64,000 nucleotides of DNA from Nonomuraea glycinis (GCF_014646515.1 NZ_BMNK01000014.1:1-64000); one strand, 5' to 3'. Counted from the first letter of the stretch, positions 50,202 through 58,996 are shown. The notes: generated by a model from the letters alone, not told the origin. A program made the numbers and translations.

Positions 50202-51885
50202 GCAGCGGCCCCGCACGGGGTCCGACATCCTCTGGACCGCGCTGCGCCGCAACGCGGGCCCCATGGCCGGCGGCACCGTCCTCATGGGCATGTACCAGGC
50301 GGGCGAGACCGCCTTCCCCATCGCGCTCGGCCTGATCGTCGAGCACACGCTGGCGAACCGCAGCCTGGGCTCGCTCGGCCTGTCGATCGCCGCGCTGGCC
50401 GTGATCATCACGACCGTGTCGCTGTCGTGGCGGTTCGGGATGCGCGTGCTGCAGAAGGCCAACACGACCGAGGCACACCGCTGGCGGGTACAGGTCGCGG
50501 CCTGCGGCCTCCAGCCGGTGGCGAGGAACGTCGACCTCAAGTCCGGCGAGGTCCTGACCATCGCCACCGAGGACGCCGACCAGACCGCCGACATTGTCGA
50601 GGTGGTGCCCCTGCTGATCAGCTCGCTCGTCGCGGTGCTGATCACGGCGGTCGCGCTGGGCATGGCCAGTGTCCAGCTCGGCCTGCTGGTGATCGTCGGC
50701 ACCACGGCGATCCTGACCGTCCTGAGCGTGATGTCCCGGCGGATCGGCGCCGGCACCGGCGAACAGCAGGCCCGCGTGGCACGGGCCGGGGCCAAGGTCG
50801 CCGACCTGATCAGTGGCCTGCGCCCGCTGCACGGCTTCGGCGGCAATCACGCGGCGTTCCTGTCCTACCGGAAGGTCAGCACGGAGGCGAAAACCCAGGC
50901 GATCACCGTCGCCAGGGTGAACGGCGCGTACGCCGGCACCGCGCTGGCCCTCAACGCGATCCTCGCCGCCGCCGTGACCCTGACGGCGGGCTGGCAGGCG
51001 TTCAACGGCCAGATCGGCATCGGGGAGCTCGTCATGGCCGTGGGGCTGGCGCAGTTCATCATGGAACCGCTCAGGATGTTCTCGGAGATGCCCAAGTACG
51101 TGATGATCGCGCGCGCGTCGGCCGAGCGGATGGCGCTGGTGCTGGCCGCGCCGCCGGTGATGACCCCGGGCCCGGAGCGCCCGTCCAGGGGCGGCGACCT
51201 TGAGGTGGACGGCGTCCGCTACGGGACGCTGCGCGAGCTGAAGTTCCACGTGTCCGCCGGCGAGTTCGTGGCCATCGCCGCCTATCAGCCGCGCGCCGCG
51301 GCCGACCTCGCCTCGATCCTCGCGGTCCATGTGCCGCCCGACGCCTACGACGGTGTGGTGCGGGTCAGCGGGCGGGACCTGGCGGACCTGGCCGTCGAGG
51401 CGGTTCGCGAGCACCTGCTGGTGAACCCGTACGACGCGGAGATCTTCGCCGGCACCTTGCGCACGAACATCGACCCGGCGGGGACCGGCCGGACGGTCCC
51501 CGAGGCCGTCGAGGCGTCCATGCTGACCGACGTCGTCGCCCTGCACCGCGAAGGGCTCGACCACGCCGTCCGCGACCGGGGCGCGAACCTGTCCGGCGGC
51601 CAGCGCCAGCGGCTGTCGCTGGCCCGCGCCCTCGCCGCCGACACCGACATCCTGGTCCTGCACGACCCGACGACGGCCGTCGACGCGGTCACCGAGCAGC
51701 TCATCGCGCGCAACCTCGCCGAGCTGCGCCGGGACCGCACCACGGTGGTGCTCACCAGCAGCCCGGCCCTCCTGGACGCCGCCGACCGGGTCCTCGTCCT
51801 GGACGACGGCGTCATCACCGCCGAGGACACCCACCGCAACCTCCTGTCCACCGACGAGAACTACCGCCTGGCGGTGGCCCGGTGA
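50155..51885 (+). CDS. cchI: ABC exporter half with degenerate Walker sites (CchI-like)
   Basis: A 576-residue half-transporter if the first ATG is used, 566 from the second (50185). Membrane helices lie at about 30-320. The ATPase has a good signature, NLSGGQRQRLSLARAL (about 478). Walker A is lost (AIAAYQPRAAADL, about 373), the Q-loop Gln is absent (LLVNPYDAEIF), the Walker B Glu is missing (LVLHDPTTAVD) and there is no H-loop His (VVLTSSPALL). It therefore supplies only LSGGQ, which would complete the intact Walker site of the CchG-like partner. It overlaps the NRPS by 14 bp at the first ATG. The 3' end overlaps the convergent MFS gene by 25 bp. Confidence 0.85.
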   Translation: MTTPDEPGTSMTTPDEQRPRTGSDILWTALRRNAGPMAGGTVLMGMYQAGETAFPIALGLIVEHTLANRSLGSLGLSIAALAVIITTVSLSWRFGMRVLQKANTTEAHRWRVQVAACGLQPVARNVDLKSGEVLTIATEDADQTADIVEVVPLLISSLVAVLITAVALGMASVQLGLLVIVGTTAILTVLSVMSRRIGAGTGEQQARVARAGAKVADLISGLRPLHGFGGNHAAFLSYRKVSTEAKTQAITVARVNGAYAGTALALNAILAAAVTLTAGWQAFNGQIGIGELVMAVGLAQFIMEPLRMFSEMPKYVMIARASAERMALVLAAPPVMTPGPERPSRGGDLEVDGVRYGTLRELKFHVSAGEFVAIAAYQPRAAADLASILAVHVPPDAYDGVVRVSGRDLADLAVEAVREHLLVNPYDAEIFAGTLRTNIDPAGTGRTVPEAVEASMLTDVVALHREGLDHAVRDRGANLSGGQRQRLSLARALAADTDILVLHDPTTAVDAVTEQLIARNLAELRRDRTTVVLTSSPALLDAADRVLVLDDGVITAEDTHRNLLSTDENYRLAVAR

Positions 51886-53087
51886 CCTGACAGTCGCCGG
51901 CCGACCAGCGATAACGCGCCGACGGCCACCACGGTCCCGACGGCGATGACCGGCACCAGCGCCGGGAAGCCCCACCCGGTGGCCACCAGGCCGAACAGCG
52001 GCGGGCCGAGCAACGAGCCGAGGCTGCCCGCCTGGGCGATCACGCCGTTGCCGACGTCGGCGTGGTCGAGCCGTTCCAGCACCATCGGGAGGGTGGCGAA
52101 GACGAGGGCGCCCAGGAACCCGTTCGTGATCCAGATGACCGCCGCGCCACCTTCCACGGCCGCCGGCGACCCCGAGGCGCCGAACATGAGCCAGGCCGCG
52201 GGCACGATGACCAGCCCGGCCAGCGCGAGCACGCCCACCGGCGTGCCCCGGCGCAGCAGGATCCCCACGGCCAGCCCGCCCAGGACGCTCAGCAGCGAGA
52301 TCCCCGAGGTGACCGCACCGGCGGTGGAAGCCGAGTGCCCGTGCTGCTCGATGAGCAGCGTGGGCAGCAGCACGATCACCGGAATGGTCACCAGCGCGGC
52401 CAGGCTGAAGGCCGCGGCCAGCGTCACCGGCCACACCAGCGCCCCGGCCCGGGGCATTGCGCGGGCCGGCGCCTGCCGCCCCGCTCCGCGTGGCAACCTC
52501 ACCCACACCACCAGAGCCATCACGAACGTCAACGCGGCGATCACGCCGATCCAGCCGCGCCAGCCCAGCGCGGAGCCGATCATGCCTCCGGCGAGCGTGC
52601 TCACGCCGATGCCCATCGGGACGAACGTCGCCCAGAGCGACAGGGCCGTGCCGCGGTCCCGCTCGGTGGCCAGCCGCAGGATCAGCGCCGGGCAGGCGAT
52701 GGTGGCCAGGAGGTATCCGATGCCCTCCACGCCGCGGGCGGCCAGCAGCGAGGCGAAGTCGCCGGTGACCATGCTCGCCGCGCTCGCCGCCGCGATCAGG
52801 ATCAGGCCGGTGACCAGCGACCGCTCGGCGCCGAACCGGTGCACCAGGTATCCGGCGGGCAGGCCGACGGCCGCGCCGACCCCGACGACCGCCGAGATCA
52901 CCCAGCCCAGTTGCGACAGCGACAGCCCGATCTGGGCCGCCACCTCGGGCCCGACCGAGGCGAACTTGCCGAGCCCCATCGCCGCGACGACGCCGCCCAG
53001 GTAGACGACGGCGATCGTCAGCCAGGGGGAGCGCTGCGGGGGTTCCGCGTCCTGCGGTGGTGTGCCTGACATCGGCTGGGGCTTCAT
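51861..53087 (-). CDS. MFS transporter (CynX/NimT-like)
   Basis: A 408-residue protein with twelve predicted helices and MFS motifs: GYLVHRFGAERSLVTGLIL after helix 2, RGVEGIGYLLATIACPALIL in helix 4/5, and GISLLSVLGGLAVGILLRR. The ATG at 53085-53087 has GAAGGAG upstream. Converges with the exporter gene. It could help siderophore efflux, as MFS proteins often sit in such clusters, but it has no iron box and its orientation is opposite, so the link is weak. Confidence 0.85.
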   Translation of the reverse strand: MKPQPMSGTPPQDAEPPQRSPWLTIAVVYLGGVVAAMGLGKFASVGPEVAAQIGLSLSQLGWVISAVVGVGAAVGLPAGYLVHRFGAERSLVTGLILIAAASAASMVTGDFASLLAARGVEGIGYLLATIACPALILRLATERDRGTALSLWATFVPMGIGVSTLAGGMIGSALGWRGWIGVIAALTFVMALVVWVRLPRGAGRQAPARAMPRAGALVWPVTLAAAFSLAALVTIPVIVLLPTLLIEQHGHSASTAGAVTSGISLLSVLGGLAVGILLRRGTPVGVLALAGLVIVPAAWLMFGASGSPAAVEGGAAVIWITNGFLGALVFATLPMVLERLDHADVGNGVIAQAGSLGSLLGPPLFGLVATGWGFPALVPVIAVGTVVAVGALSLVGRRLSGHRATARR

Positions 53088-53198
53088 GGGTCTCCTTCGC
53101 GAGCCGTCCCAGATCCGATCATCGCTGTGCCCGCGCGCCGTTTCAATCCGCCGATTACGTGGTGCTCAGCTGGTACGGACACGCGCCGGCCGGGGCCG

Positions 53199-54302
53199 TC
53201 AGCTTTCGGGGACCCAGTTGCGCACGGGCGGGGCGTATTCGGCCGGCTTGTCCGCCACCTTGGTGCCAGTGCTGATCAGCCAGGCCTGATAGTCGGGCGT
53301 GAACATCTGGTAGACCGACGGGGGCGGCGTCGAGCTCGCCTCGTCGAGCCGGGCGCGCAGGTCGGCCGGCAGGTCGAAGTCGAGGGCGGTCAAGTTGGCG
53401 TCGAGCTGGCCGACGCTGCTGGCCCCGACGATCGCGGAGGCGACTCCGGGCTGGGTGGCGACCCAGTTGACCGCGACCTGGGCCATCGTCACGCCGAGGC
53501 TGTCGGCGACGCTCTCCAGCGTCGCCAGAAGCCGCCACTGCCGGTCCGTCCACGAGCGGCCGGACGAGCCTCCGCCGCCGAGCCGGCCTTCCCCGACCAG
53601 GCCTTGGTCGGCCTGCCGGTACTTGCCGGTGAGGAAACCGCCGCCGAGCGGGCTCCATGCGGTGATGCCGAGTCCCAGGCTCTGCCCCATCGCGACGTGC
53701 TCCAGCTCGATCGCCCGCTCGATGAGGGAGTAGGGCAGTTGCAGGCTGACCGCCGGCACGAGGGAGTGGGCCTCGGCGTAGGTCTGGGCCCGCGCCGCGT
53801 ACCAGCTGGGCACGTCGGACAGGCCGGCGTAGCGGATCTTCCCGGCCTTGGTGAGGTCGTCGAAGGTCCGCATGACCTCTTCGACGGGGGTGATCCGGTC
53901 CCAGGTGTGCAGCATGAACAGGTCGATGTAGTCGGTGCGCAGGCGGCGCAGCGATGCCTCGACCGCTCTGATCATGTGCTTACGGCCGTTGCCTCCGGCG
54001 TTCGGATCTCCGGGGTCGACACTGTTGGTGAACTTGGTGGTGAGGACGACCCGGTCGCGCACGTTGGCTTCCGCGATGAGGTTGCCGAGGATGGTCTCGC
54101 TCTCGCCGTCGGTGTAGAAGTCCGCGGTGTCGATGAAGTTTCCGCCCGCTTCGAGGTAGCGGCGGAAGATGGGACGGGCTTCCTCTTCGGTCTTGCCGTA
54201 CGCGGCGTGGAAACCGCCGGTGCCGAAGTTCATGGTGCCCAGCGCCAGTCGGCTGACGCGCAGCCCGGAACGTCCGAGCAGATAGTAGTGGTTCAGAGAC
54301 AT
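53199..54302 (-). CDS. Aldo/keto reductase
   Basis: A 367-residue NADPH-dependent reductase of the AKR fold. The catalytic tetrad is Asp and Tyr in NFIDTADFYTDGESE, Lys in VVLTTKFTNS and His in DLFMLHTWDR. The NADPH loop appears as GVTMAQVAVNWVATQPGVAS, then IVGASSVGQLDANL. Length is slightly above the usual 320-330 because of a C-terminal extension. ATG 54300-54302. A TGGACT-N4-AGTCCA operator lies 54-69 bp upstream; the next gene encodes the TetR protein with the same site, so its expression is probably derepressed by an electrophilic substrate. Confidence 0.9.
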   Translation of the reverse strand: MSLNHYYLLGRSGLRVSRLALGTMNFGTGGFHAAYGKTEEEARPIFRRYLEAGGNFIDTADFYTDGESETILGNLIAEANVRDRVVLTTKFTNSVDPGDPNAGGNGRKHMIRAVEASLRRLRTDYIDLFMLHTWDRITPVEEVMRTFDDLTKAGKIRYAGLSDVPSWYAARAQTYAEAHSLVPAVSLQLPYSLIERAIELEHVAMGQSLGLGITAWSPLGGGFLTGKYRQADQGLVGEGRLGGGGSSGRSWTDRQWRLLATLESVADSLGVTMAQVAVNWVATQPGVASAIVGASSVGQLDANLTALDFDLPADLRARLDEASSTPPPSVYQMFTPDYQAWLISTGTKVADKPAEYAPPVRNWVPES

Positions 54303-54355
54303 GAGGGTGTTACTCCGTTCGGATGTGCGGTCCCCTCAGCCTGCGCATCCAAAAA

Positions 54356-54371
54356 TGGACTGTCAAGTCCA
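54356..54371. promoter_or_regulatory. TetR operator at the aldo/keto reductase promoter
   Basis: TGGACTGTCAAGTCCA, a perfect TGGACT/AGTCCA palindrome with 4-bp spacer, located between the TetR stop and the reductase start. The same arms occur at 55004-55019. Confidence 0.75.
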
Positions 54372-54391
54372 AAACGCTGTGACCGGCTAAT

Positions 54392-55012
54392 TCAGGCGAG
54401 CCTGCCGCCGCGCAGGTGGGCGATGCCCAGGTCCAGCGCCGCCTCCAGATGTGTGGTCTGCCCGGTGGACAACTGGATCAGCACGCCGCCCTGGATGCCG
54501 GCGAGCAGGGCGGCGGCCGTACGGTCGGGGTCGAGGCCGGAGTCGATCTCGCCGATGCCCTGCATGTGCCGTACGCCGGTGGCGATCTCGGCCTGCCAGA
54601 CGCGCATCAGCTCGGTGACCACGGCTTGGGCGCCGGGCGTGGTGTGGCCCAGCTGCGACATGACGGAGTTGAGCGGGCACAGGCGGCCCTGCCGGCGATA
54701 GCGGTCGACGACCTTGTCGCGCCACAGCTGCCAGGCGGGCCAGGAGGTGAGCTCGCCGAGCTGAGGTCGCTGGTCCTCCAGCACGCGATCGGCTTCGAGG
54801 CGGGCGACGGCCAGCAGCAACTCCTCCCGCCCGCCCGGAAAGTAGTGGAACAACTGGCTCTTGCTCGTCGCCGTACTGGCCAGCACGTCGTCGAGGGTGG
54901 TGGCGGCCACGCCGTGCTCGCGGATGTGCGCGGCCGCGCCCTCGAGAATACGCCGCCGCGTCGCGGCTCCCTTGCGGGTCAGCGCACGAGTAGACCCTCC
55001 TATTGGACTCAT
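54392..55012 (-). CDS. TetR-family repressor of the aldo/keto reductase
   Basis: A 206-residue regulator. Helix-turn-helix region: RRRILEGAAAHIREHGVAAT, then TSKSQLFHYFPGGREELLLA. The C-terminal domain has CPLNSVMSQLGHTTPGAQAV, a pattern of the YcdC/TetR_C_16-type branch. It lies upstream of the reductase on the same strand, 89 bp apart. The ATG at 55010-55012 sits inside its own operator (55004-55019), leaving no room for a ribosome binding site after a bound promoter, so a leaderless message is likely. Confidence 0.85.
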   Translation of the reverse strand: MSPIGGSTRALTRKGAATRRRILEGAAAHIREHGVAATTLDDVLASTATSKSQLFHYFPGGREELLLAVARLEADRVLEDQRPQLGELTSWPAWQLWRDKVVDRYRRQGRLCPLNSVMSQLGHTTPGAQAVVTELMRVWQAEIATGVRHMQGIGEIDSGLDPDRTAAALLAGIQGGVLIQLSTGQTTHLEAALDLGIAHLRGGRLA

Positions 55013-55019
55013 AAGTCCA
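55004..55019. promoter_or_regulatory. TetR auto-operator overlapping the start codon
   Basis: TGGACTCATAAGTCCA has the same arms as 54356-54371. The central CAT is the start codon of the TetR gene on the minus strand. Confidence 0.75.
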
Positions 55020-55078
55020 TTTTACCCGAGCGCAAGCGGCCGGTCTGCGCAGGTGGAACGCTCTGGTCGCATCGCGCG

Positions 55079-55750
55079 CTATTCGGCGCAGGGGGTGGAG
55101 GAGCCGAGTTCGGTCATCGCGCGGCGTAGTTCGTCTTCGGTCAGTGCGGGTGTGGGGAGTGGGTGGGCGCGTTCGGCGCGGAAGGCGTCGAGCATGAGGT
55201 GGAGGTGACGTCGCCAGGTTCGGGGTGCCACGTTCGAGGTGGCCGCGGTGATGCGGCTGTGGGACCAGACGACGAAGACCAGGTCCTCCGGCGTCAGGTC
55301 GGGCCGCAGCGTGCCTTGGTCCTGAGCGCGTCGCATGGCCTGCCGGGCCAGCTCGCGGATGCGCGTGAGCCGGTCCTGGATGCAGTCGGACAGCGGTAGC
55401 CGCATCGAGGCCAGGTCGTTCATGCCCTGGTCGTCGGCTTGCAGTTCGCACATCGCTTCGAGGTAGCGGCAGAACCCCTCCCAGGGGTCCTCGGCCACCA
55501 CCGCCTCCTCCGCGGCGGCGAGCCAGGCTTCGAACTTCTTCTCGAAGACGGTCTGGACGAGGTCGAGCCGGGTGGGGAAGTGGCGGTAGAGGGTGCCGAT
55601 GGCGACGCCGGCTTCCTTGGCCACGTGCTCCAGCGGTGCTTGGAGGCCTTTCCTCGCGAAGGCGTCCGCGGCTGCGGTGAGCAGGGCGTCGCGATTGCGT
55701 TGGGCGTCGCGTCGCAGTGGCTGTGGCGAGTTCGCCCGGGTCGGTCCCAT
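55079..55750 (-). CDS. TetR-family repressor divergent from the short-chain dehydrogenase
   Basis: A 223-residue regulator with DALLTAAADAFARKGLQAPL, then KEAGVAIGTLYRHFPTRLDL, the standard helix-turn-helix. The C-terminus resembles the SACE_7040/TetR_C_33-like branch of actinobacterial repressors, by pattern only. ATG 55748-55750. Two GAGGG-N2-CCCTC palindromes fill the gap to the dehydrogenase, so it should repress both genes. Confidence 0.88.
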   Translation of the reverse strand: MGPTRANSPQPLRRDAQRNRDALLTAAADAFARKGLQAPLEHVAKEAGVAIGTLYRHFPTRLDLVQTVFEKKFEAWLAAAEEAVVAEDPWEGFCRYLEAMCELQADDQGMNDLASMRLPLSDCIQDRLTRIRELARQAMRRAQDQGTLRPDLTPEDLVFVVWSHSRITAATSNVAPRTWRRHLHLMLDAFRAERAHPLPTPALTEDELRRAMTELGSSTPCAE

Positions 55751-55769
55751 GCGGCCAGTCTACCAAGTG

Positions 55770-55815
55770 GAGGGTTCCCTCATCTTGTTGTACTGTGAAA
55801 CATGAGGGTGCCCTC
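55770..55815. promoter_or_regulatory. Two GAGGG-N2-CCCTC palindromes between TetR and dehydrogenase
   Basis: GAGGGTTCCCTC at 55770-55781 and GAGGGTGCCCTC at 55804-55815, starts 34 bp apart. Each is a perfect 5-bp inverted repeat with a 2-bp centre. The second is centred 60 bp before the dehydrogenase start. Confidence 0.7.
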
Positions 55816-55869
55816 GACTAAGGCTCGACCCGAGGGCAACGAGAAGCGTCGTACGCAAGGGGTTGTGAA

Positions 55870-56619
55870 ATGGGACGGATTTCCGGCAAGACGGCCATCG
55901 TGACCGGCGGTGCCATGGGCATGGGAGCCGCCACCGTCGCGCGGTTCGCCGCCGAGGGCGCCAACGTCGTGATCGCCGATGTGCACGCCGAGGCGGCTCG
56001 CGCCTTGGCTGAGGAGCTCGGCGGAAACGTCGTGTTCCTGGCACTCGACGTCGCCGATCCGGCGGCCTGGGCCGACGTCGTCAAGCGGACGGAGAAGAGG
56101 TTCGGCGGGGTCGACATCCTGGTGAACAACGCCGGCATCGCCGACACCGGTCCGTTCGAGGAGTGGAGCGCCGCACGCCTGCAGCGGGTGCTGGACGTGA
56201 ACTTGTTCGGGGTGTTCCACGGCATCCAGGCGGTCACGCCGGTGATGAAGAAGGCCGGTGGCGGGGCGATCGTGAACGTCGGCTCGGTCGGAGCGCTCCA
56301 GGGCTTCCCGATGATGTCCGGTTACGTGGCTTCCAAGTGGGCGGTGCGCGGGCTCACCAAGACCGTCGCGCTGGAACTGGGCAAGCACGGAATCAGGCTG
56401 AACGCGGTCCATCCAGGCCAGATCGATACGCCCATGACGAGCAACGTGACGTTCGAGACCGACCACGTCGCCCTCGGACGGATGGGCCAGGCAGCGGAGA
56501 TCGCCGACATCATCCTCTTCCTCGCCGGTGATGACGCGCGCTTCGTCACCGGTGCCGAGATCACCGGTGACGGCGGGCAGAGCGCCGGCCAGGCGGACTA
56601 CCAGGGCGTGCCCAAGTAG
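55870..56619 (+). CDS. Short-chain dehydrogenase/reductase (classical SDR)
   Basis: A 249-residue NAD(P)-dependent oxidoreductase. The cofactor motif is TGGAMGMG (residues 12-19), with an Asp in IADVHAE suggesting NAD preference. NNAG is at about 88. The catalytic Ser is in VNVGSVGALQGF, and Tyr and Lys in SGYVASKWAV. The C-terminal GxEITGDGGQSAG resembles 3-alpha/20-beta-hydroxysteroid dehydrogenase-like proteins. ATG 55870. Controlled by the divergent TetR. Confidence 0.92.
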   Translation: MGRISGKTAIVTGGAMGMGAATVARFAAEGANVVIADVHAEAARALAEELGGNVVFLALDVADPAAWADVVKRTEKRFGGVDILVNNAGIADTGPFEEWSAARLQRVLDVNLFGVFHGIQAVTPVMKKAGGGAIVNVGSVGALQGFPMMSGYVASKWAVRGLTKTVALELGKHGIRLNAVHPGQIDTPMTSNVTFETDHVALGRMGQAAEIADIILFLAGDDARFVTGAEITGDGGQSAGQADYQGVPK

Positions 56620-56704
56620 GGCACGGAGGCGGACCACTGACCGCGACGTCGGGTGCCTGGGGGTTTGATCGCCGGTCGGCTCCGCCGTAGCACCTGCGGC
56701 TGAT

Positions 56705-58798
56705 ATGGGGGATATAGGCAAGTCGTCCCGCGCTGACCAGCGTTCTGGGATACTGCCACGCGATCGTGTCAACGAGTCGAAGTGGGACGACCTCGTGCGT
56801 ATCGCCCCTCGCCCCAACCCCCAGTGGACCTTCAACCCTCCCCCGGGCTGGACCGTCACGGAGGGGTGGGAGCCGCCCGCCGACTGGGCCGGCCCCGAGC
56901 CGCACTGGCCGGCGCCGCCACCGTCCTGGCCGTGGTGGGTCGAGCCCGCCCACATCCCGGACGTCTCCGCGCCGCGGCAGGGGGATCCGGCGGAGGTGGG
57001 GCCGTACCGGATCGTCGGACGGCTCGGGGCCGGCGGGATGGGGATCGTCTACGCGGGCGTCGACGCCGCGGGCCGGCGGGCCGCGGTCAAGCTGATCCAC
57101 GACATGCACGCCACGAACCAGGAGTTCAGGGTACGGTTCCGGCGCGAAGTGGCGATGCTGCGCCGGGTCCAAGGCTCCTGCTGTGTACGGATGCTCGCGG
57201 CCGACGCCGATGCCCGGCAGCCGTGGCTGGCGACGGAGTACATCGCCGGGCGCACGCTGAGCGAGCACGTCCGCGTCGAAGGGCCGCTCAGCGGCGACGG
57301 GCTGTACGGGCTGGCCGCCGGGCTCGCGGAGGCGCTGGTCGCCGTCCATGCGGTGGGCGTGGTGCACCGGGACCTCAAGCCCTCCAACGTGATGGTCTCC
57401 CCGCAGGGCCCGCGCCTGGTGGACTTCGGCATCGCCCGCGCGCTCGACGGCACCTCCCTCACGGCGACCGGCCACGTGATCGGCTCTCCGGGATGGGTCA
57501 GCCCCGAGGACTACACCGGCGCACCGGCCGGACCGGCGGCCGACGTCTACGGCTGGGCGCTCGTCGTCGTGTACGCGGCGACGGGGAAACAACCGTACGG
57601 AGCCAGCCGCCCTGAAGCGCTCGCCTACCGGGTCCTGACCGCGACGGTCGACACCGCCAAGGTGCCCGAGGGGCTCCGGCCGACGGTCGACAAGGCCCTC
57701 GCGAAGACGCCCGAGACGCGGCCGTCCATGGACGAGGTGCTCGCGGTGGTCGCCGACGCGTGGCGCGATCACCACGGCGAGCTGGGGCCCACGACGTCGG
57801 ATCCCGCGACCGACGTCACGGCCCGCCTGAAACGCGTCTGGACCGTCCAAGGAGTCGATGCCGCCGCCCACCAGTGGGACGGTGCCGCACGTCAGGGGGG
57901 TGGCGGTGCCCGCGGAGGAGATGGTGGCGCGCGTCAGCAAGGGGGGATCGCTGTCGGGGACCGGCAGGCGGCGCGCGTTCGGTCGCGGAGGGAGCGATTA
58001 CGGCGGGTCTCGCCTGTTGTCGCGGTGGTGGCGGCCCTCGGGTGCGCGGGAGTGATCCTGCTCAACGTGCGGCCGGACTCGCCCGGTGCGCAGCGTCCTG
58101 AATCATCGGCTGCCACAGCGACCGACGCCCGGTCGTCGCCACTGGCGTCCCCCGTGGCGAGCGTCCCGGAGACCGCGGCGGACCTGGCCGCCGCCCTCGA
58201 CCTGGCGCTCGACGCCACCCCCGCCGCCACCTTCTCCTCCCAGGGCGCCTTCGCGGAGAGCGCCGTCTCGGCGCAGGCGAGCGGCAGCCTGCTGAGCCGC
58301 GTTTCGCCGTCCGAGGACGACTTCGAGATGCGGATCACCCCCTCCGACACACCCGCCGCCGATTACGTCGTCGCAGGCGGAGACCTGTACGTGGACAGGC
58401 CAGGAGCTCCCGCCAAGAGCTTGACGGACCAGAAGGCCGGGAGCGCGGACTGGTACGCGCTCATGGTCGCCGGTACGGCCGGGCCGTCCGTCATCCACCA
58501 GCTGGTCCAGAACTCCGCCGACGTGCGCCGTACCGACCGGACCTATTCCGGCGGCCTGCCCACGACCAGGACGAGTGGCCCGTTGCGGATGCTGCTGGAC
58601 TCCTGGCGGGGCGGGAACGTGGGCGAGGAGAACGACAACTCGTACCTCAGTTACAAGCTCACCGTCGACGCGGACAACCGTCCGACGAGCTTCGTCCTGA
58701 CCTGGAAAGTCCCGGTGAGCGGCAGCGGCACCTACGAGTCCGAGTTCGCCACGACCTACAGCGGGTGGCAGAAGACCGGCAAGATCTCCAAGCCGTGA
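56705..58798 (+). CDS. Receptor-like Ser/Thr protein kinase with extracellular sensor domain
   Basis: A 697-residue membrane kinase. Residues 30-90 are Pro/Trp-rich (repeated PP-x-W units). The kinase domain (about 98-345) has GRLGAGGMGIVYAG, the ATP Lys in AAVKLIHDM, catalytic HRDLKPSNVM, and DFGIARAL. It lacks a PASTA tail. After a charged Gly-rich linker, one transmembrane helix (about 440-458) leads to a roughly 240-residue outer domain that looks like an LppX/LprG-type fold. The start at 56705 is uncertain: a GTG at 56795 would drop the first 30 residues. A TTA codon falls in the basic linker just before the membrane helix. Function unknown. Confidence 0.85.
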   Translation: MGDIGKSSRADQRSGILPRDRVNESKWDDLVRIAPRPNPQWTFNPPPGWTVTEGWEPPADWAGPEPHWPAPPPSWPWWVEPAHIPDVSAPRQGDPAEVGPYRIVGRLGAGGMGIVYAGVDAAGRRAAVKLIHDMHATNQEFRVRFRREVAMLRRVQGSCCVRMLAADADARQPWLATEYIAGRTLSEHVRVEGPLSGDGLYGLAAGLAEALVAVHAVGVVHRDLKPSNVMVSPQGPRLVDFGIARALDGTSLTATGHVIGSPGWVSPEDYTGAPAGPAADVYGWALVVVYAATGKQPYGASRPEALAYRVLTATVDTAKVPEGLRPTVDKALAKTPETRPSMDEVLAVVADAWRDHHGELGPTTSDPATDVTARLKRVWTVQGVDAAAHQWDGAARQGGGGARGGDGGARQQGGIAVGDRQAARVRSRRERLRRVSPVVAVVAALGCAGVILLNVRPDSPGAQRPESSAATATDARSSPLASPVASVPETAADLAAALDLALDATPAATFSSQGAFAESAVSAQASGSLLSRVSPSEDDFEMRITPSDTPAADYVVAGGDLYVDRPGAPAKSLTDQKAGSADWYALMVAGTAGPSVIHQLVQNSADVRRTDRTYSGGLPTTRTSGPLRMLLDSWRGGNVGEENDNSYLSYKLTVDADNRPTSFVLTWKVPVSGSGTYESEFATTYSGWQKTGKISKP

Positions 58799-58996
58799 CC
58801 GGTGTCCTGATGGGGTCGGCCGGAAGGTTCCGTGGCCGCGGAAGGTCGCGGGCGCGTGTCCCCCGTGCGAGCTACCGGCGAATGTCCACCGTGCGGTGAC
58901 GCCCCCGATGCCGTCCCGTCCATAGCGTTCTCGGTGTGGTCACGGCGCTTCGGCGCCCCCCGCCGCACCGCCGTGTGAATCTCACTGGAGGACATC
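58799..58996. other. 198-bp gap between kinase and hydrolase genes
   Basis: No gene or convincing terminator is visible. A promoter for the following lipoprotein gene should lie in its right half. Confidence 0.4.

Noticed and set aside
51861..53087. MFS gene as a certain siderophore exporter
   Set aside because: No iron box, opposite strand, and an ABC exporter pair already fits the role; kept only as a possibility.
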